From Apostichopus japonicus (lineage: Eukaryota; Echinodermata; Holothuroidea; Aspidochirotida; Stichopodidae): a stretch of 64,000 bases of DNA. The notes beneath the pieces were generated by a model. That model ran no database searches. It was not told the origin of the DNA and saw nothing but the letters and a program-made list of their open reading frames with translations. The stretch is taken from positions 11,487,764 through 11,551,763 of the forward strand of contig NC_092583.1 of NCBI RefSeq assembly GCF_037975245.1, in the 5' to 3' direction. A program made the translations under genes and the position numbers. Positions 1 through 12,622 of this stretch are shown here, piece after piece. Each line of letters opens with the position of its first letter. Within the stretch, counting starts at the first letter, position 1.

Positions 1-1507
1 TAGGGCTTCTCAGTCATGTCACATAAACCAGTCTATGGCCAAAAGTAATGTATATGTTGTTTTTAATAAGTGCAGCACTATGGGCTGCTTTATCAAGTCT
101 CAGCAAAGGGGGGGGGGGGTGCTTTCATACAGATCGATCAGAAAATAAATTGAGTCAAGTTCGTGTATGAAAGTGAAAAATGAGATCATAATAACAAATG
201 ATAAGTATAAAAAAATAATAATAATAATACAAAATATGCTGTTTAGAGCTTACGAAATCTTGACGTTTTTTTTCTTCATATTTTTGATTTATTTATCAAT
301 TTTCACCCCGGCCTGCATATTTCTTGCCGCTGTGACGTCGGCTTGTGTGGTTAGACTATAACGTTGCACTGCAACCTTTAATTTCCCCCTATCGGGAAGT
401 TCCACGATGACTCAACAGGCTCAATATCAATGAAATTATTTCGCAAAGGCTCTGACAATACATTGAACCAAAAAAAGTTGGAGGATTTGAGACATATCCA
501 AAGAGCTGTGTGGCGTTTTAAAGCATCATGCATGTATGATAATGATAATTAATAATAATAAAACTAATGATAAGCAAAATGGTGCGTGCAGACATCGTTC
601 AAAAGTTGGCAATTGACCCACCCGGACGGTGTTTGATTATTGGTATCGGCAATCCGGAGAACTACTGAGTTCATGGCCTGATGGATGTATGTGCGGCTGG
701 GTGTGGGTGTATGTGTTTGTGTATGTTATCTATTTCTGTGGTCATATTCTCTGTAGAGACGTTATGAGCTTGCCTATGTGGTTTTTTTTTTCAATATCAT
801 AATAACTGAAGGCAAAATGGAAAAGTGCAAAATAAAGAGAAGATAAAATGAGGGCCTGCAGGTGACCGTAAATCGCTTGACACATTTTTGCCATTTTAGC
901 ATATAGCCTATACATGCATCATAGTTGGTCCCGCAAAGCAAGGCTCTAACCATTTTTGATCCTGTATATATAGGTGTATGCGTAAAAAGTGTTTGAGTGC
1001 AAAGGTGCTTCTTTAAAGTATCACAGCACGTTCAGACCCTCGCGGTGCAATTATATCATGACTGAATGATAAGGTCATTCTGTCTGCATTTTTTCTACGG
1101 TGGAAAGCTGCATGTATCATATGCCGCCATGTCAGTATAATGATGATCCGCTTATGCTGTGCGTATAAATGGCTCATCTTACTGAAAAGTATAAGAGGCG
1201 GGGTGGGGGAAGGAGGGGGGTTGGGAGGGGAGCGTATTTCAAAACTTTGTGTCTATATGCAGAATGATACAAAGTCATATTTCTTCAAAATATACTGGAA
1301 GAGATCATCAAACAGATCTTCCCTGTTCACCCCCCCACCAACCACACAGAGATCCCCTATCCCTCCATAGCCCCACTCCCCCCCCCTCCGTCATCCATCT
1401 ACCCCGCCAGTGTGAAGACTGATACCAACCTCCGCCAATGGTGACATTCATATTCATCGTTTAAACCAAGTTACTCGACTCTTTGAGGCTGTCCACAGAA
1501 TATTTGA
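1..1507. other. no gene seen
   Basis: AT-rich non-coding sequence with short homopolymer and G-rich runs (about 105-120 and 1198-1232). No open frame resembles a known protein and I see no convincing repeat boundaries. Confidence 0.6.
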
Positions 1508-1580
1508 GATATTATAAATAATAAATACGTCATTTATATAGCGCTAATTCACAAAAAGTATCAAAGCGCTTCACAAAAAA
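1508..1580 (-). mobile_element. LINE 3' tail fragment (CR1-like), tentative
   Basis: An AATAATAAATA run is followed by a CATTTATATAGCGC motif and, 27 bases on, AAAGCGCTTCAC before an A-rich run. The same AT-rich then GCGC arrangement occurs in the same orientation at the 3' end of the CR1-like LINE at 48.2 kb, so this is probably an orphan 3' end of the same or a related family. No coding part remains. Confidence 0.4.
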
Positions 1581-2764
1581 AAAAATAAAACGATAAAAAG
1601 GGAATAAATACAGTGAAAACAAATAATAACCTAATAAAAATAATCCTAAAATACCAACACAAAAAAGTAAAAAACAATAAGAAGTTATTAAAAATACAAT
1701 AGGAGGTTATAACAAACAAGAGACTATAAGAAGGTAATATCACGTAAAATAACTTTTTGGTATCGGCTCTACTAGTACAATATAAGATCACTCGGCTAAA
1801 TGATTGAAACCATCAATGCAATGCTATTGCAAATCATGGTGAATTCACATGGGTCGCCATAAAACCACTGGGGCCTCAAAATAGAAGCAAACCTAACAAC
1901 CGTCACTAAACTTTATGATAGGGAGATGTTTGTGGTGAACCATTGCCCCCCCCCCCCCCAAACAGCTAGGAATAATCTGTCTCCATTTAGAATATAAGAA
2001 CAAATATCAAGTAACCACTATTTCTAATTTTTCTTTGCGTCAATTCAATTTCTTTTTATGGCAGATTTGGTATTTGACTATTTGTCAATGTCGTTGCGGG
2101 TTAGTATACGGTTAAAATGTTGCTTTTATTTATTTATCTTTAATACGTTTTACAGATATCATAGCTCTCATTTTTTTAAGGCTGATTACTGTCACCTTGT
2201 AATTATTACAAAACGAAACAATTAACTTGGAAAGGTTGAAAACAAACTCAAGCATTTTTAGTCTTCATTGCACACTATGTGACCTTAGAGGCATTGCACG
2301 TGTGGCGGGGGAAAACGTCTCACAATGCATCGTGATCAAACCCTTAAAACATCTTTAAATGTCACATGTCAGCGATAATCATATAGAAATAAAGAAATAT
2401 AAAAATACACTGATTAACTATCACCGAGATATACCAGTTTTGAACTGGGATTTTCGAATATATCGCTTCAATCTGGCATGCATTATTAATACAGGGAGCT
2501 GCATAGAGTTCCCTGAATGGTTTGACAGAGGTTAGCAGAGGTCAGCTTATTTCTAAAAACATGCCACTCAATGAGGAAAAATAAAACACCAATTAACCTC
2601 CACAATGGTTTATAATAATAAGGATCCATTCATTCTGTGGTATAATAGTAAATTCCAAAATATGCCGGGGGGCTACATAGTTTTGGAAGATTGACAGTAC
2701 CGACTGAAGTGGTATGAAATTGAAGCTATAGAAGTCTAGACAATATAACGCTAAATGATCATAG
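1581..2764. other. no gene seen
   Basis: A-rich then mixed sequence without a supportable gene. The long A-rich start (1576-1740) may be decayed LINE tail. Confidence 0.55.
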
Positions 2765-2842
2765 GTTTGGGGATGGTGGTGGTGGTGGGGTTGGCGGTGG
2801 TGGTGGTGGTGGGGTTGGCGGTTGTGGTGGTGGTGGGGTGAT
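2765..2842. repeat. (GGT)n minisatellite
   Basis: Two to three copies of a GGT-rich unit ending in GGGGTTGGCGG. On either strand it translates into His/Gln or Trp/Gly runs that are repeat artefacts rather than protein. Confidence 0.8.
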
Positions 2843-5800
2843 TTTGTAGACATTGACAAGTTATCGTCTAGCCATGCCGAAGTATTTACCATGGCAGCGA
2901 ATAATGTGTCCATCATTACAGCAGCGGCTTCTCGAATTGTTTCGACAGATTTTCCCAACCAACCGAGTATATTAGTCAAACTAAAACTTGAACTCGAACT
3001 CAAACTATAGGGAAACCTTACTATCCGTTTTTTCTTTCTTTGGTTTACTTAATTTAGGGTCAACCAGAACATTTGCGTATTTCTTCAGACGTCGGTGTAC
3101 ATGGTAGGCCCTATGTTTTCAGTCGAATCAATGAGCTGTTTTCGCCTCCATTGTCTAATTTGCTCATTATAAACTTCTGTTCTCCGCGGTCTCCGACGGG
3201 CGGGAGTCAGGCGCCCAAAATATGACGTAGACTATATCGTACTGTGGCGGATTTCTGCAGCTGCACAAATAGACACCCCGGAGTGGGACATATCACCTCC
3301 ATTAGGTCAAACAGTCATTAACAAGACAATTGGGTCGTATCAGTTAACAATGTGAAACGATGGATAAATCAGATTAAAGTACACGAAAATTAACTAATAA
3401 AATTCTGAGTGAAAGCAGACGTTTTATGTAGACATTCCCGGAGTAGAAAATGTCACGAAGGTTGGAGAATAAAAAGTTCGATAAATTATGCCCATGGCAA
3501 TTGTCTCCAGGCAGACCACAAGGAATACCCTGCAGGGAAGGCTTGATTAACAGCGGGTATGTATCTCTCTCTATCTCAATTTATATTGCCCACTGAGTTG
3601 ACCTCTTATGCAACTGACGTCACGTCATTTTATGTGACGTCATTTCTCCCCGTGAAATTTTCACCGTCGAGTGAGAATTCGACTGAAATTTGTTCAATGG
3701 CATGTATATGTCAGTTTTAACTTCGTTTGTTGCCTTACATGAGGGAATTTCAAATTTCATGTTAATATATTTTATTGAGAAAAATAGTTCTATTTCCGTA
3801 TTCCCAATTCGTTTGGACTTTCCGTATATGAAGACAATAATAGTTATGCACAATGTTTCAAGCATTGTCTTTTATGTCATTTCTGTATGTTTGTATTGGT
3901 TTGTTCTGACATAATAATGTACACCTGTAAACTTCTTATCGATTAGATACAAAAGAGAGGATTAGTCAGAAATACCCGCATTGTCACCGTACGGCACTGA
4001 TCGGCTTACAAACAGCATTGAAAATGGTATAAAGAGTAAGCAGAAATATTTTGTTCTCCTTGGCTCTGAGGTCTTGAACTTTACTACTGTGAGTCCAGTG
4101 CGGGATGACTCCAAATGAGCAGATAAGGTCAGTAGTGCCTAGAACCCCCTAAGATCAACACGCAGGGTCTCCAGGGTTTAATGCGCCTGCGTCAACACCC
4201 CCAGGTAAGACATGTAAACTTTCTATCTGTATCTGGGGAAGGGACGGGGGAGGGGGAGACATACGGTGCCTCTGGTCCCCAAATTGCATTATGCCGCCAC
4301 TGTCTGTAAGGATGTTACTGTCCAAGCAAAGAAAGAAACCACCATTGAAGTGTATTACATTTTCTATGCATTTTCAGTCGAAATGCCGTCCACTTGTTAG
4401 TCAAGGTTGACGTCGACATATCATATCGTGTACACCACCCCCATCACGTACGGACCAAATTATCGGTCAGCCTGTCAGTGTATATAGTTTCACTTCTGAG
4501 AAAGGGTTATATTCCTGTTGGTAAAAACAAAATACTTTGAAAAGTAAGGTAGGATTTTGTCCCTCTAAATGGCAGCAAGCTCCAACTCACTTTGTGACTT
4601 GTTCACGTCAAGGTCCTCCACCCCCCCCCCCCCCCTCTGGAACCAACACCACGGCCGCCATAATGCAGTATTCATCGTTCACCTCTCATCCGTTGGAATG
4701 TACATGACATATGCAAGTCAAACAGCAGGGTCAACTATGATTATGATCAATCTCCGCCTTCGCAAACACGATTATACACACCCACCCCTTGAAGTTACAT
4801 GGTATTTATGTCTATGGCCTAGCAGTATATTGGCAATTATGTGGAAAAACCGGAATTGGGGGAAACATCACCGCAGAAGCTTGGCACCACTGACAAAGAC
4901 TATAGGTAAAGGTAAGACCCTTTATAAGGAACAAAAACCGCCCATTGCTGTAGTACTTGTTGAATTATGAAGCTTATTAAACTCTTCTGTCTATAGTCGG
5001 CCGCGTTATCCGCTCTCAGTCACGTTGGCTGTACTATTTGTGGATATCAGAAGTCAACTTATACATTCAAGTTGACCTAGTTGAAAAATTGCTCAAAGTT
5101 GGCTTCATGTGAGAGTTTTTACTGAGCCTGGGTTGCTGACAAAAATCACAATAGCGAACGAAATTAAATATATATCCTACGCGATAAAATAAAACTTAAA
5201 ATCGAATCATAATCATTCACATTAACTTCATTCGTATTACTAACAAAGATGTGGAGTGCCAATTCGGGCTCATGGGACATCGGGAACCCTACTTTATTCT
5301 TCTTTCTCTAATTTTGTATATTTAGAAGAAAGCTTATTTTCCCGGGTTTTTTATTGGGGGTGGGGGTTCTGTTGCATCTGGGGTGGGGGAGGACTGACCT
5401 TATGGTCTGTGCCGTATTTAGACTATGTAGATCAGTTTGATGATTCTCAATGGTTTAAAGGTTCATTTCTTAGCCAAAAATAACATAGTTATAGAAATAC
5501 AATATGGACAGAAACCATTAAGGTTTTATGGAAAATGACTTCATCCAGCTCGCTGCTTTAGAGGGTGTGAAGACTCGCGCACAAAGAAACGTCTCATGCC
5601 GGTAATCTGACCTAGTTTCGAACGAGGTGTAACAGAAGTGTTAAACACCACCATCGATCCCAGAAAATACACACAGCTTGCTACCGTCGGTAATTACACA
5701 CTAGTGTACAGTCAATACATACAGCTACGGTCAATACCCACAACACAGTGTACGTAGCAGCGTGGACATCTCAGGTCTAGATAAAAGATAACAAGGTATC

Positions 5801-6400
5801 ACGTTTCATTACTGTCTCATTTTGTAGCGACAAGAAGACGTCATTTGCAAGCCACGGAAAGTTAACTTTTTCAGAGCGCGGCACGCGGTTTGGGGCGAGT
5901 CTTCAGACGTTTAATGTTGATATAACGCAAATTATTAATAGTCATACAGAAGACGAACACTTGAAAGAACATACTTTCTTTAAAATATTCACCTGTGAGA
6001 TATGTTAACAGACAGTCCGAAATGTTCCTTAAAAGTAAAGAGAAAACTTTTTTTTATATATTTTATATGTTATGACGTATAAACCCCTCCCTCTAGTCTC
6101 GATTCATTAAATGCAAACATTGTATATTAACGTCTGTTCAGTTTTTTTTCTCATAAAGTATTCCTTTAAAAATATAAAACAAGGAGATCACTCTCAACTG
6201 GGGAAGACATTCAAAAATTCATTTGTCCGTGACAAAATTGTAATACATTGTATAAAAGGTCATACAATTCTGATACGACTTCCCTATTAATTTACGTTAA
6301 CTTATGCTCGTGTGGTGATGAACCTAACTATAGGCTGCGTCCTAGATTCGTCAATTGCGAGTGATATATTTTAGGGTGGTTGTATAGGCACAATGTAATT
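2843..6400. other. no gene seen
   Basis: Non-coding sequence with scattered poly-C/G runs (4620-4635, 5355-5395). No reading frame shows recognisable domains or splice-bounded similarity. Confidence 0.55.
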
Positions 6401-6403
6401 TTG

Positions 6404-6448
<45 letters not shown>

Positions 6449-6472
6449 ATGGAGGTAAACGACAAAGGCAAA

Positions 6473-6515
<43 letters not shown>
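6401..6515. repeat. (TA)n microsatellites around a SINE tail
   Basis: Two (TA)n tracts (about 6405-6445 and 6478-6512) enclose a 36-base unique piece that is the reverse complement of the tail of the SINE at 54.2-54.3 kb. Confidence 0.85.
6445..6480 (-). mobile_element. SINE 3' tail fragment
   Basis: The piece from TGCAATGGAGGTAAACGAC to about 6480 is the reverse complement of 54292-54325, the distal tail of the tRNA-derived SINE. It has one or two mismatches and is embedded in (TA)n here too. Confidence 0.6.
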
Positions 6516-7608
6516 CTCAATCTAGCAACACTTGAAAGTATATATAAGGATGTTATGTGTACAATGTATTATATATATTTCTGAACGATAAATGGTGTAT
6601 GAATGGCAGCCAGGGTGCCCTGTGGTTTAAATTAGGTGGGTACGGTGTAGTTGAGGTATTAGAATTATCATTAGAGAAGCGGTTAAAGCAACATTCCAAA
6701 AATTTAACATATTTGAAAGCTGATTATCTTGAAAACCGGATTGGATATATAGAAACATAACTTGCACTCCGGAATGTCCCTTTAAAATGAAGACAATTAC
6801 AATTACCAAACAAAAACAAAAAGAGAAAAAAAAATTAAAGCAAATATATTCATCCAATTGTAGGATACAATGCAACAGGAACTGTATTTGTTCCACTTTA
6901 ACCTAAAATTTGATTATAATTTGGCGATTAAAGTGTACAACGCGTACTTCCTGGATCTGGTTTTCGATAAAATGTCAATTTGTTTTACGCTATAACAAAT
7001 CGTGCGTTATGCAAAATCCAGGTGTTTTATTCCCTCAACATATTATTTGATCTAACATAATGTATAGTTGGCCTTTGACCTTTTTACACAACACGACATT
7101 TACATATAGTGATTGCTTTATGAACCATTAAGCGATATATTTCTTTCCAATCTGGATAACCTCTTTGCATCTCACAAAAGTATCACAATTTCAAGTTAAC
7201 TTATGCCACGATTATGACGCAATCAATGGTTGGGGTTCAACTTATAAACTAATCCAACATGTGCTGATTCATAATCCATGCATGTAAACCTTTTCTTGTA
7301 TAAGGCTATTTTATATGCCCCTGGAGAATTCGTTGTGAATTACGAGAGAAAAGGAAGGCTTCGTGGAGGTTCACACAATCGTAGACAGAGCGAGTATGAT
7401 TTTCGGTTGTCATATACAGCAAACACGTAGCGAGTTGGTCGTGGAGGTGGGGGCGGGGGGGGGGGTCGACATGGGGACGGAAGTTGGCGAAAGATAGGAA
7501 ATAATTTTAAGATCTTAATTTCTGAAATCATGCAGTGGTATATTAGATATATTTGAAGGGCAAAAGCCGATAACTTGATGCAAGCAAGAGGGGAACTAAC
7601 AGGTTATC

Positions 7609-7644
<36 letters not shown>

Positions 7645-8464
7645 CTAAACTGTTGTCGTGAGGGTTAAATAACGTTTAAACTTGATTTCTTACATTGAAA
7701 ATACCTTTATTGCCAGCGTTGATAAGTTGCAACCACTTTTCTTGATAGAAGCAGGGAGCTGATATACTCTAACTGTAAGAGTAGCAGCTCCCTCATAGAA
7801 GTATAAAAATCGGGGCCACGACAGCGTTGATGTGGAAGAGGACAGGGGGGGGGAGGGGACAGGGGGACGAGATATGCGGGAGATTACCCCCATATTTTTC
7901 ACTGCAATGATTCCATCCGCCGGCGTATGAAAAATTATACACTACCACTGTTGGCCTCCTCATCGATCCGACGCAAGTAGGCCTATGAATAAAAACTTAA
8001 CCTTTGACCTTTAACCTTTCAGTTTCCCTGAAAGTAGCATCAACTAAACGTTTGACCCAAATGATGTCTTGTCGCTTTATTGCTTGCGGATCATTAGCAA
8101 ATTCGACGAGCAGTTGTTGGGCAAGTTCTTCTCACAGTTCAGTTTAAGGCCGATAGTATGGCTTCAAAGATGCTTTAATGAAATTGAACTAATATGGTCA
8201 CTCAAGTTCCGACTTCAAAAAAGCGTTTTTTTACTTCAAAACATACACCCTTCAAAGGTACTCGTCGTTATTGATACATCTACTGCATTGTCTAACCGAA
8301 CCCATCCAAAAATGTCTGGAAGTAAATTATTGTGGGATTCGAGAAACTTCGACGAAGGGTTACTTTTGAAAACAAACAAAAAACTTCTAAAAATGTTTTA
8401 GCATGCATGAAACATGATTTTGGGGTCAATTACTGAACGACCTCCTCACGAGCTCACTTTACAT

Positions 8465-8536
<72 letters not shown>

Positions 8537-9249
8537 TAAAAGATTAAACGTTATGGCTAATAAAGAACAAAGAAAGATGTGTTTATTCAAGTCATGTTTC
8601 TACGGATGTTCTGGTATTCAAAGATATTCTCACATTTAAAAAATACTAAATCTCTGGAATTCCCCTTTAAGGCTCAATCGGTGATGACGTCAGCTCCCGG
8701 CTCAGTTATATAGGCCGCGTTAATGTAAATTCTATAATATCTCAACAAAGCCAAGTTATATTAACTTCATATTAACAACACAGGAGCCTAAATTGGATGA
8801 CATTCAACACCTTTTGTCCTTGACAAATTTGCACAATGTTTACATGGGTACATGTAAATATGTCATTTGAAGTTATGGGAAAGGCTAACGTTTTCCGTTT
8901 TGTGTTGAACCCGATCTGACCTAATCGTCTGTATATTAGACTACATACTTCGGTCACTTTATTTGATGAACTTGGCTGTTTAAAGGGGACATTTCTCACA
9001 ATTTGAAAATGTTATAAAAGTACAACTGCATCATTTTAAACAGATAGCAGCAATAGTATTTAGCGGTGTACACCATATCATTTTTTTGGGGGGGGGGGGG
9101 GGCGTAAGGTCATTCGATTTCAACCTCTTTGCACACTTTTTCTATTTATTTCTTATATATTGCTGCATAATTAACACCAGTCTGTCGCACCTCAAGCTAC
9201 TAACAATGGCCTTGTACAAATTTACTCTTCGTTTCACTTCGCTCGCTCT
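6516..9249. other. no gene seen; two (TA)n tracts
   Basis: Non-coding sequence. Microsatellites (TA)n lie at about 7607-7640 and 8467-8535, a G-run at 7449-7465 and another at 9087-9102. A 110-codon open frame at 8069-8401 shows no domain and is probably chance. Confidence 0.55.
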
Positions 9250-9290
9250 TATGGCAAGCCGTTTTAACACTTACCTCGCAATTCGACTTA

Positions 9291-9766
9291 AGTCGAATAC
9301 ATTTCACTTAAGTGGAATACATTCTACTTAAGTGAAATGTTATTCCACTTAAGTAAAATGTATTCCACTTAAGTGGAATTCAATTTCACTTAAGTGGAAA
9401 TGGACATTTCTAGTTCACTTAAGTGGAATTTTATTTCACTTAAGTGGAAATGCATTCCACTTAAGTGGAATACAATTTTACTTAAGTGGAATGCATTTCC
9501 TCTTAAGTGGAATACAATTCCACTTAAGCTAAATAGCCCATCTATTTCACTTAAGTGGAATACAATTCCACTTAAGTGAAATTGTATTCCACTAAAGTGA
9601 AATACAATTCCACTTAAGTGGAATGCATTTCCACTTAAATGGAACTGTATTCCACTTAAGTGGAATACAATTTCACTTAAGTGGAATCATATCTTTTGGG
9701 CGTCAATTTCACTTAAGTGGAATTCTATTCTGCTTAAGTAAAATACAATTCCACTTAAGTGGAATT
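9291..9766. repeat. array of CACTTAAGTG palindromes (left)
   Basis: About twenty diverged units of the form TTCCACTTAAGTGGAA plus a short spacer such as TACAA, each self-complementary. Translations read as repeated Leu-Lys-Trp-Asn or His-Leu-Ser-Gly-Ile and are artefacts. Confidence 0.9.
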
Positions 9767-10402
9767 GTTGATATGTGGCATATATATAAATACAATTTAG
9801 GTTAATGTTCGTCGTAACGCATTCAATTGCTCATCACATATGATGATGTAGTCGATCCTCGTTGCACGTGTCCATCAAGGCTATGGCTAATCATTCACAC
9901 CTAACATTGCTGGAATGCGATCAAATAATTGTTGTTGTTAGAGACACAATTCGAAGTGTTGTTTCCTCACTTGCACAGGGGAACAATCAGTATGATGCAC
10001 AACAGAGGCGACTTACATCTTGTTAAAGTAACATAGGCAGAATTCGTAACTTGCTAGATAATGAAACTTTTGACGAAATAAAAGATTCCATCCAAAACCC
10101 GAAATCCACAAAAAGTATTACGTTATCTTGCCCTTGTCAATGCGTTTTCGGCTGTAACTCCAACCACTTGTAATGTACTTGCCATGGCTTTATTTTGGTA
10201 ATGGTATTCGTCAGGTACCAGGTCAGGTACGTACATACACACCTTGCACGGATGTTAAGTGCTAGCTGCATCCCGATGGACAGCCGATATTCATTGTGCA
10301 CATATCGACACCACGTACGTACGTACACGTATCGAGGCAAGTTGTTTATAATGGCGCGCAAAGGCATGGGCAAAGTTTGGCGTTGAATGTACTAGCCAAT
10401 CA

Positions 10403-10843
10403 CATTCCACTTAAGTGGAATAGACTAGCCAATCACATTCCACTTAAGTGAAATAGACTATCCAATCACATTTCACTTAAGTGGAATTCATTTCCACTTA
10501 AGTGGAATTGTATTCCACTGAAGTGAAATAGACAGGACATTCCACTTAAGTGGAATTGTATTCCACTTAAGTGGAATACAATTCCACTTAAGTGAAATGC
10601 ATTTCCACTTAAGCGGAATACAATTCCACTCAAGTGGAATGCAATTTCACTTAAGTGAAATAGAATTTAGCTTAAGTAAAATGCAGTGACAAGTTGATGA
10701 ATTGAGCTTAAGTAAAATACAATTAAGCTTAAGTGGAATGGTATTCCACTTAAGTGAAATAGAATTCCACTTAAGTTAAATAGTATTCTGCTTAAGTGAA
10801 ATTGAATTCCACTTAAGTGAAATGTATTCGACTTAAGTCGAAT
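10403..10843. repeat. array of CACTTAAGTG palindromes (right)
   Basis: Second array of the same palindromic unit, next to the right TIR of the element. Spacers include GACTAGCCAATCACA at the inner edge, a unit type not seen in the left array. Confidence 0.9.
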
Positions 10844-10880
10844 TGCGAGGTAAATGTTAAAACGGCTTGCCATACGCTCT

Positions 10881-12539
10881 CCACCTCTCTCTCCACCTCT
10901 CTCTCTCCACTCCTTTTCTTGAGTTTTGTTGGGGACAAAACAATAATTGAGTTTTAGAGAGATATGGTGAAAGGAATAGAAATGTGTTTTCGTAATCAGT
11001 AATTATGACAATCCGGAAAACAAAGGTCGACCCTGAACCCGTGTAAAGTTTCCGCAGGAAAGATTGTTCTATACTTCGTTGACGCGCATATACTTCCCAG
11101 GTCTCGATATATATAGACGTGCTTCTGTACATTTATCTATACTGTATCATCCTTTTTATACCGTGTAGTTTACATCCCAGCAAAAATTGTTATTTTACAA
11201 CTAGCTAACCAGCTATAGTTTACTCCTTCAGGACGGAAATGCCGAGGCCGGTGTAACAGACGTAAGAATCTGATCGATTTCGCACCCACTTTCTTCCATC
11301 AATTTTGTTTGAAAAAAAATACAAGAAAAACAAGAAATAGGAAACGAAACGATGGCAGATAATAAGAACATTCAAACTATAGGCATGTACATTAGGCTAT
11401 GATATTTGTTTGGTGTTACTTCAAGTCTCTTCAACAATCTTAAAATGAGAAACATTCCCGGCAACTATATCATGTTTTAAGTCACGTGATAAAGATGTTT
11501 ATGATGATCCGATAGTCCACCGTCACAAATCTCAGGATTCGGTAACGAGATAGGATTGTATGAAAGTCACTTCAAGTTCCAACAAATGTGAGCTCAAGAT
11601 TATATAAGAATTTCTCTTCAACGTGGTGGTTTTCACTTCATTTTAATTACTGTATGTTCAAGGAGAATTGATTTTACTTAGACATATATCATGATGTAAG
11701 AATTGGCACGTCAAGGTATATAGTCTAAACGGTAAAACGGCTGATCATAAGACTAACGGCAACGTCCGAATTTCCCCTACTGATTTAGGTAAGGTGGGGG
11801 GAAGGGGGGGGAGGCTCATCAAATCTTTTCCGTAGTGGGGAGTTTGGTTTTGGGGTCGTTGAATGCGACTATCATATATGGGAGTGCAGAGGGCGTGGTT
11901 CAACCAGAAAATATCAAAGTTTACAGGTCAAATGTGCATTCAGGCTGAGACATATTAAGACTTTAAATGAGGTCTATAATTGGGTTCAAACGCAAGGTTG
12001 TGCTAATTAATACTTTTGAATTTTGATACAATACAAATATCTAAACTGATTGTTCTTTCCCCGAATAACGATGGAAATGGGGAGCAACCCCCCCCCCCCC
12101 AACTCCATCACACACACACACACACCCATACTCCCACACACACACAGACACCTTTGTGCACGCCCATTGCCGGCCGGTATATGTCATACGACGCTCCTTA
12201 TTTCGATACGTGACATTTTAACTTTGAAGCTGTGCACATGCCCTTGGCCTTCTCAACAAACAAAGTATTTCAAGCAAAGAATTACTTGTTAATGAGTTTA
12301 TGAAAGGAAATTATTCATGGCTCTTAAAAAGTACGTACAATGACGGAACAACAATATCGATGTTATACTACTGTAGATGCTCCATCATGTCGGCCATAAT
12401 TCCATCATTATAAACAATGAGTCACAAGATCCCAATCAGGCAGGAAAGAGTGGTTGACATTTAAACACATATATATAAACTGACAGGTTTTTATATTTTT
12501 TATTCATAGAACTTTGGAAAAAGAAGAAAGAAATTTATG
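10881..12539. other. no gene seen
   Basis: Non-coding sequence with a pyrimidine tract (10880-10920), G-runs near 11790-11812, a poly-C run at 12089-12098 and a short (CA)n tract at 12110-12150. No gene supported. Confidence 0.55.
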
Positions 12540-12622
12540 GCAAGAACGGGATACGAGCCTGCTTTCTCCTTCTGTCGATTTACAAGCTAAAGTGTTCTAA
12601 CAACTGAGCTATATGATTTAAT
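12540..12622 (-). mobile_element. degraded tRNA-derived sequence (SINE or tRNA pseudogene)
   Basis: The reverse complement reads ATAGCTCAGTTGTTAGAAC, a good A box/D arm, then an anticodon-like loop CTTGTAA and later a weak B box (GGCTCGTATCCC). The arms are imperfect and no intact acceptor stem pairs, so a SINE head or pseudogene fits better than a functional tRNA. Confidence 0.45.

Larger units (their letters stand above)
9250..10874. mobile_element. non-autonomous TIR transposon with palindromic arrays
   Basis: A complete element. It has near-perfect terminal inverted repeats of about 69 bp (left starts TATGGCAAGCCGTTTTAAC, right is its reverse complement, one mismatch seen at position 21). 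The 6-bp direct duplication CGCTCT flanks it at 9244-9249 and 10875-10880. Inside each TIR lies an array of roughly 20-bp palindromes centred on CACTTAAGTG; the central ~630 bp is unique and encodes no transposase. The 6-bp duplication and TAT terminus would fit the IS3EU superfamily as I recall it, but that assignment is an inference. Confidence 0.85.

Noticed and set aside
4569-4970. 133-codon open frame
   Set aside because: It crosses a poly-C run and shows no recognisable domain.
8069-8401. 110-codon open frame
   Set aside because: No domain, no splice-linked partner, ordinary base composition; chance is likely.
9394-9805. Repetitive open frames (SLKWN, HLSGI)
   Set aside because: Frames through the palindromic arrays of a transposon; no splice sites or conserved domain.
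9250-10874. CRISPR array, because of regular short palindromic repeats
   Set aside because: Eukaryotic context, spacers of only a few bases, degenerate repeats and TIR/TSD boundaries show a transposon.
12540-12622. Functional tRNA-Thr
   Set aside because: A box and anticodon-like loop are present, but the B box is degraded and the acceptor stem does not pair.
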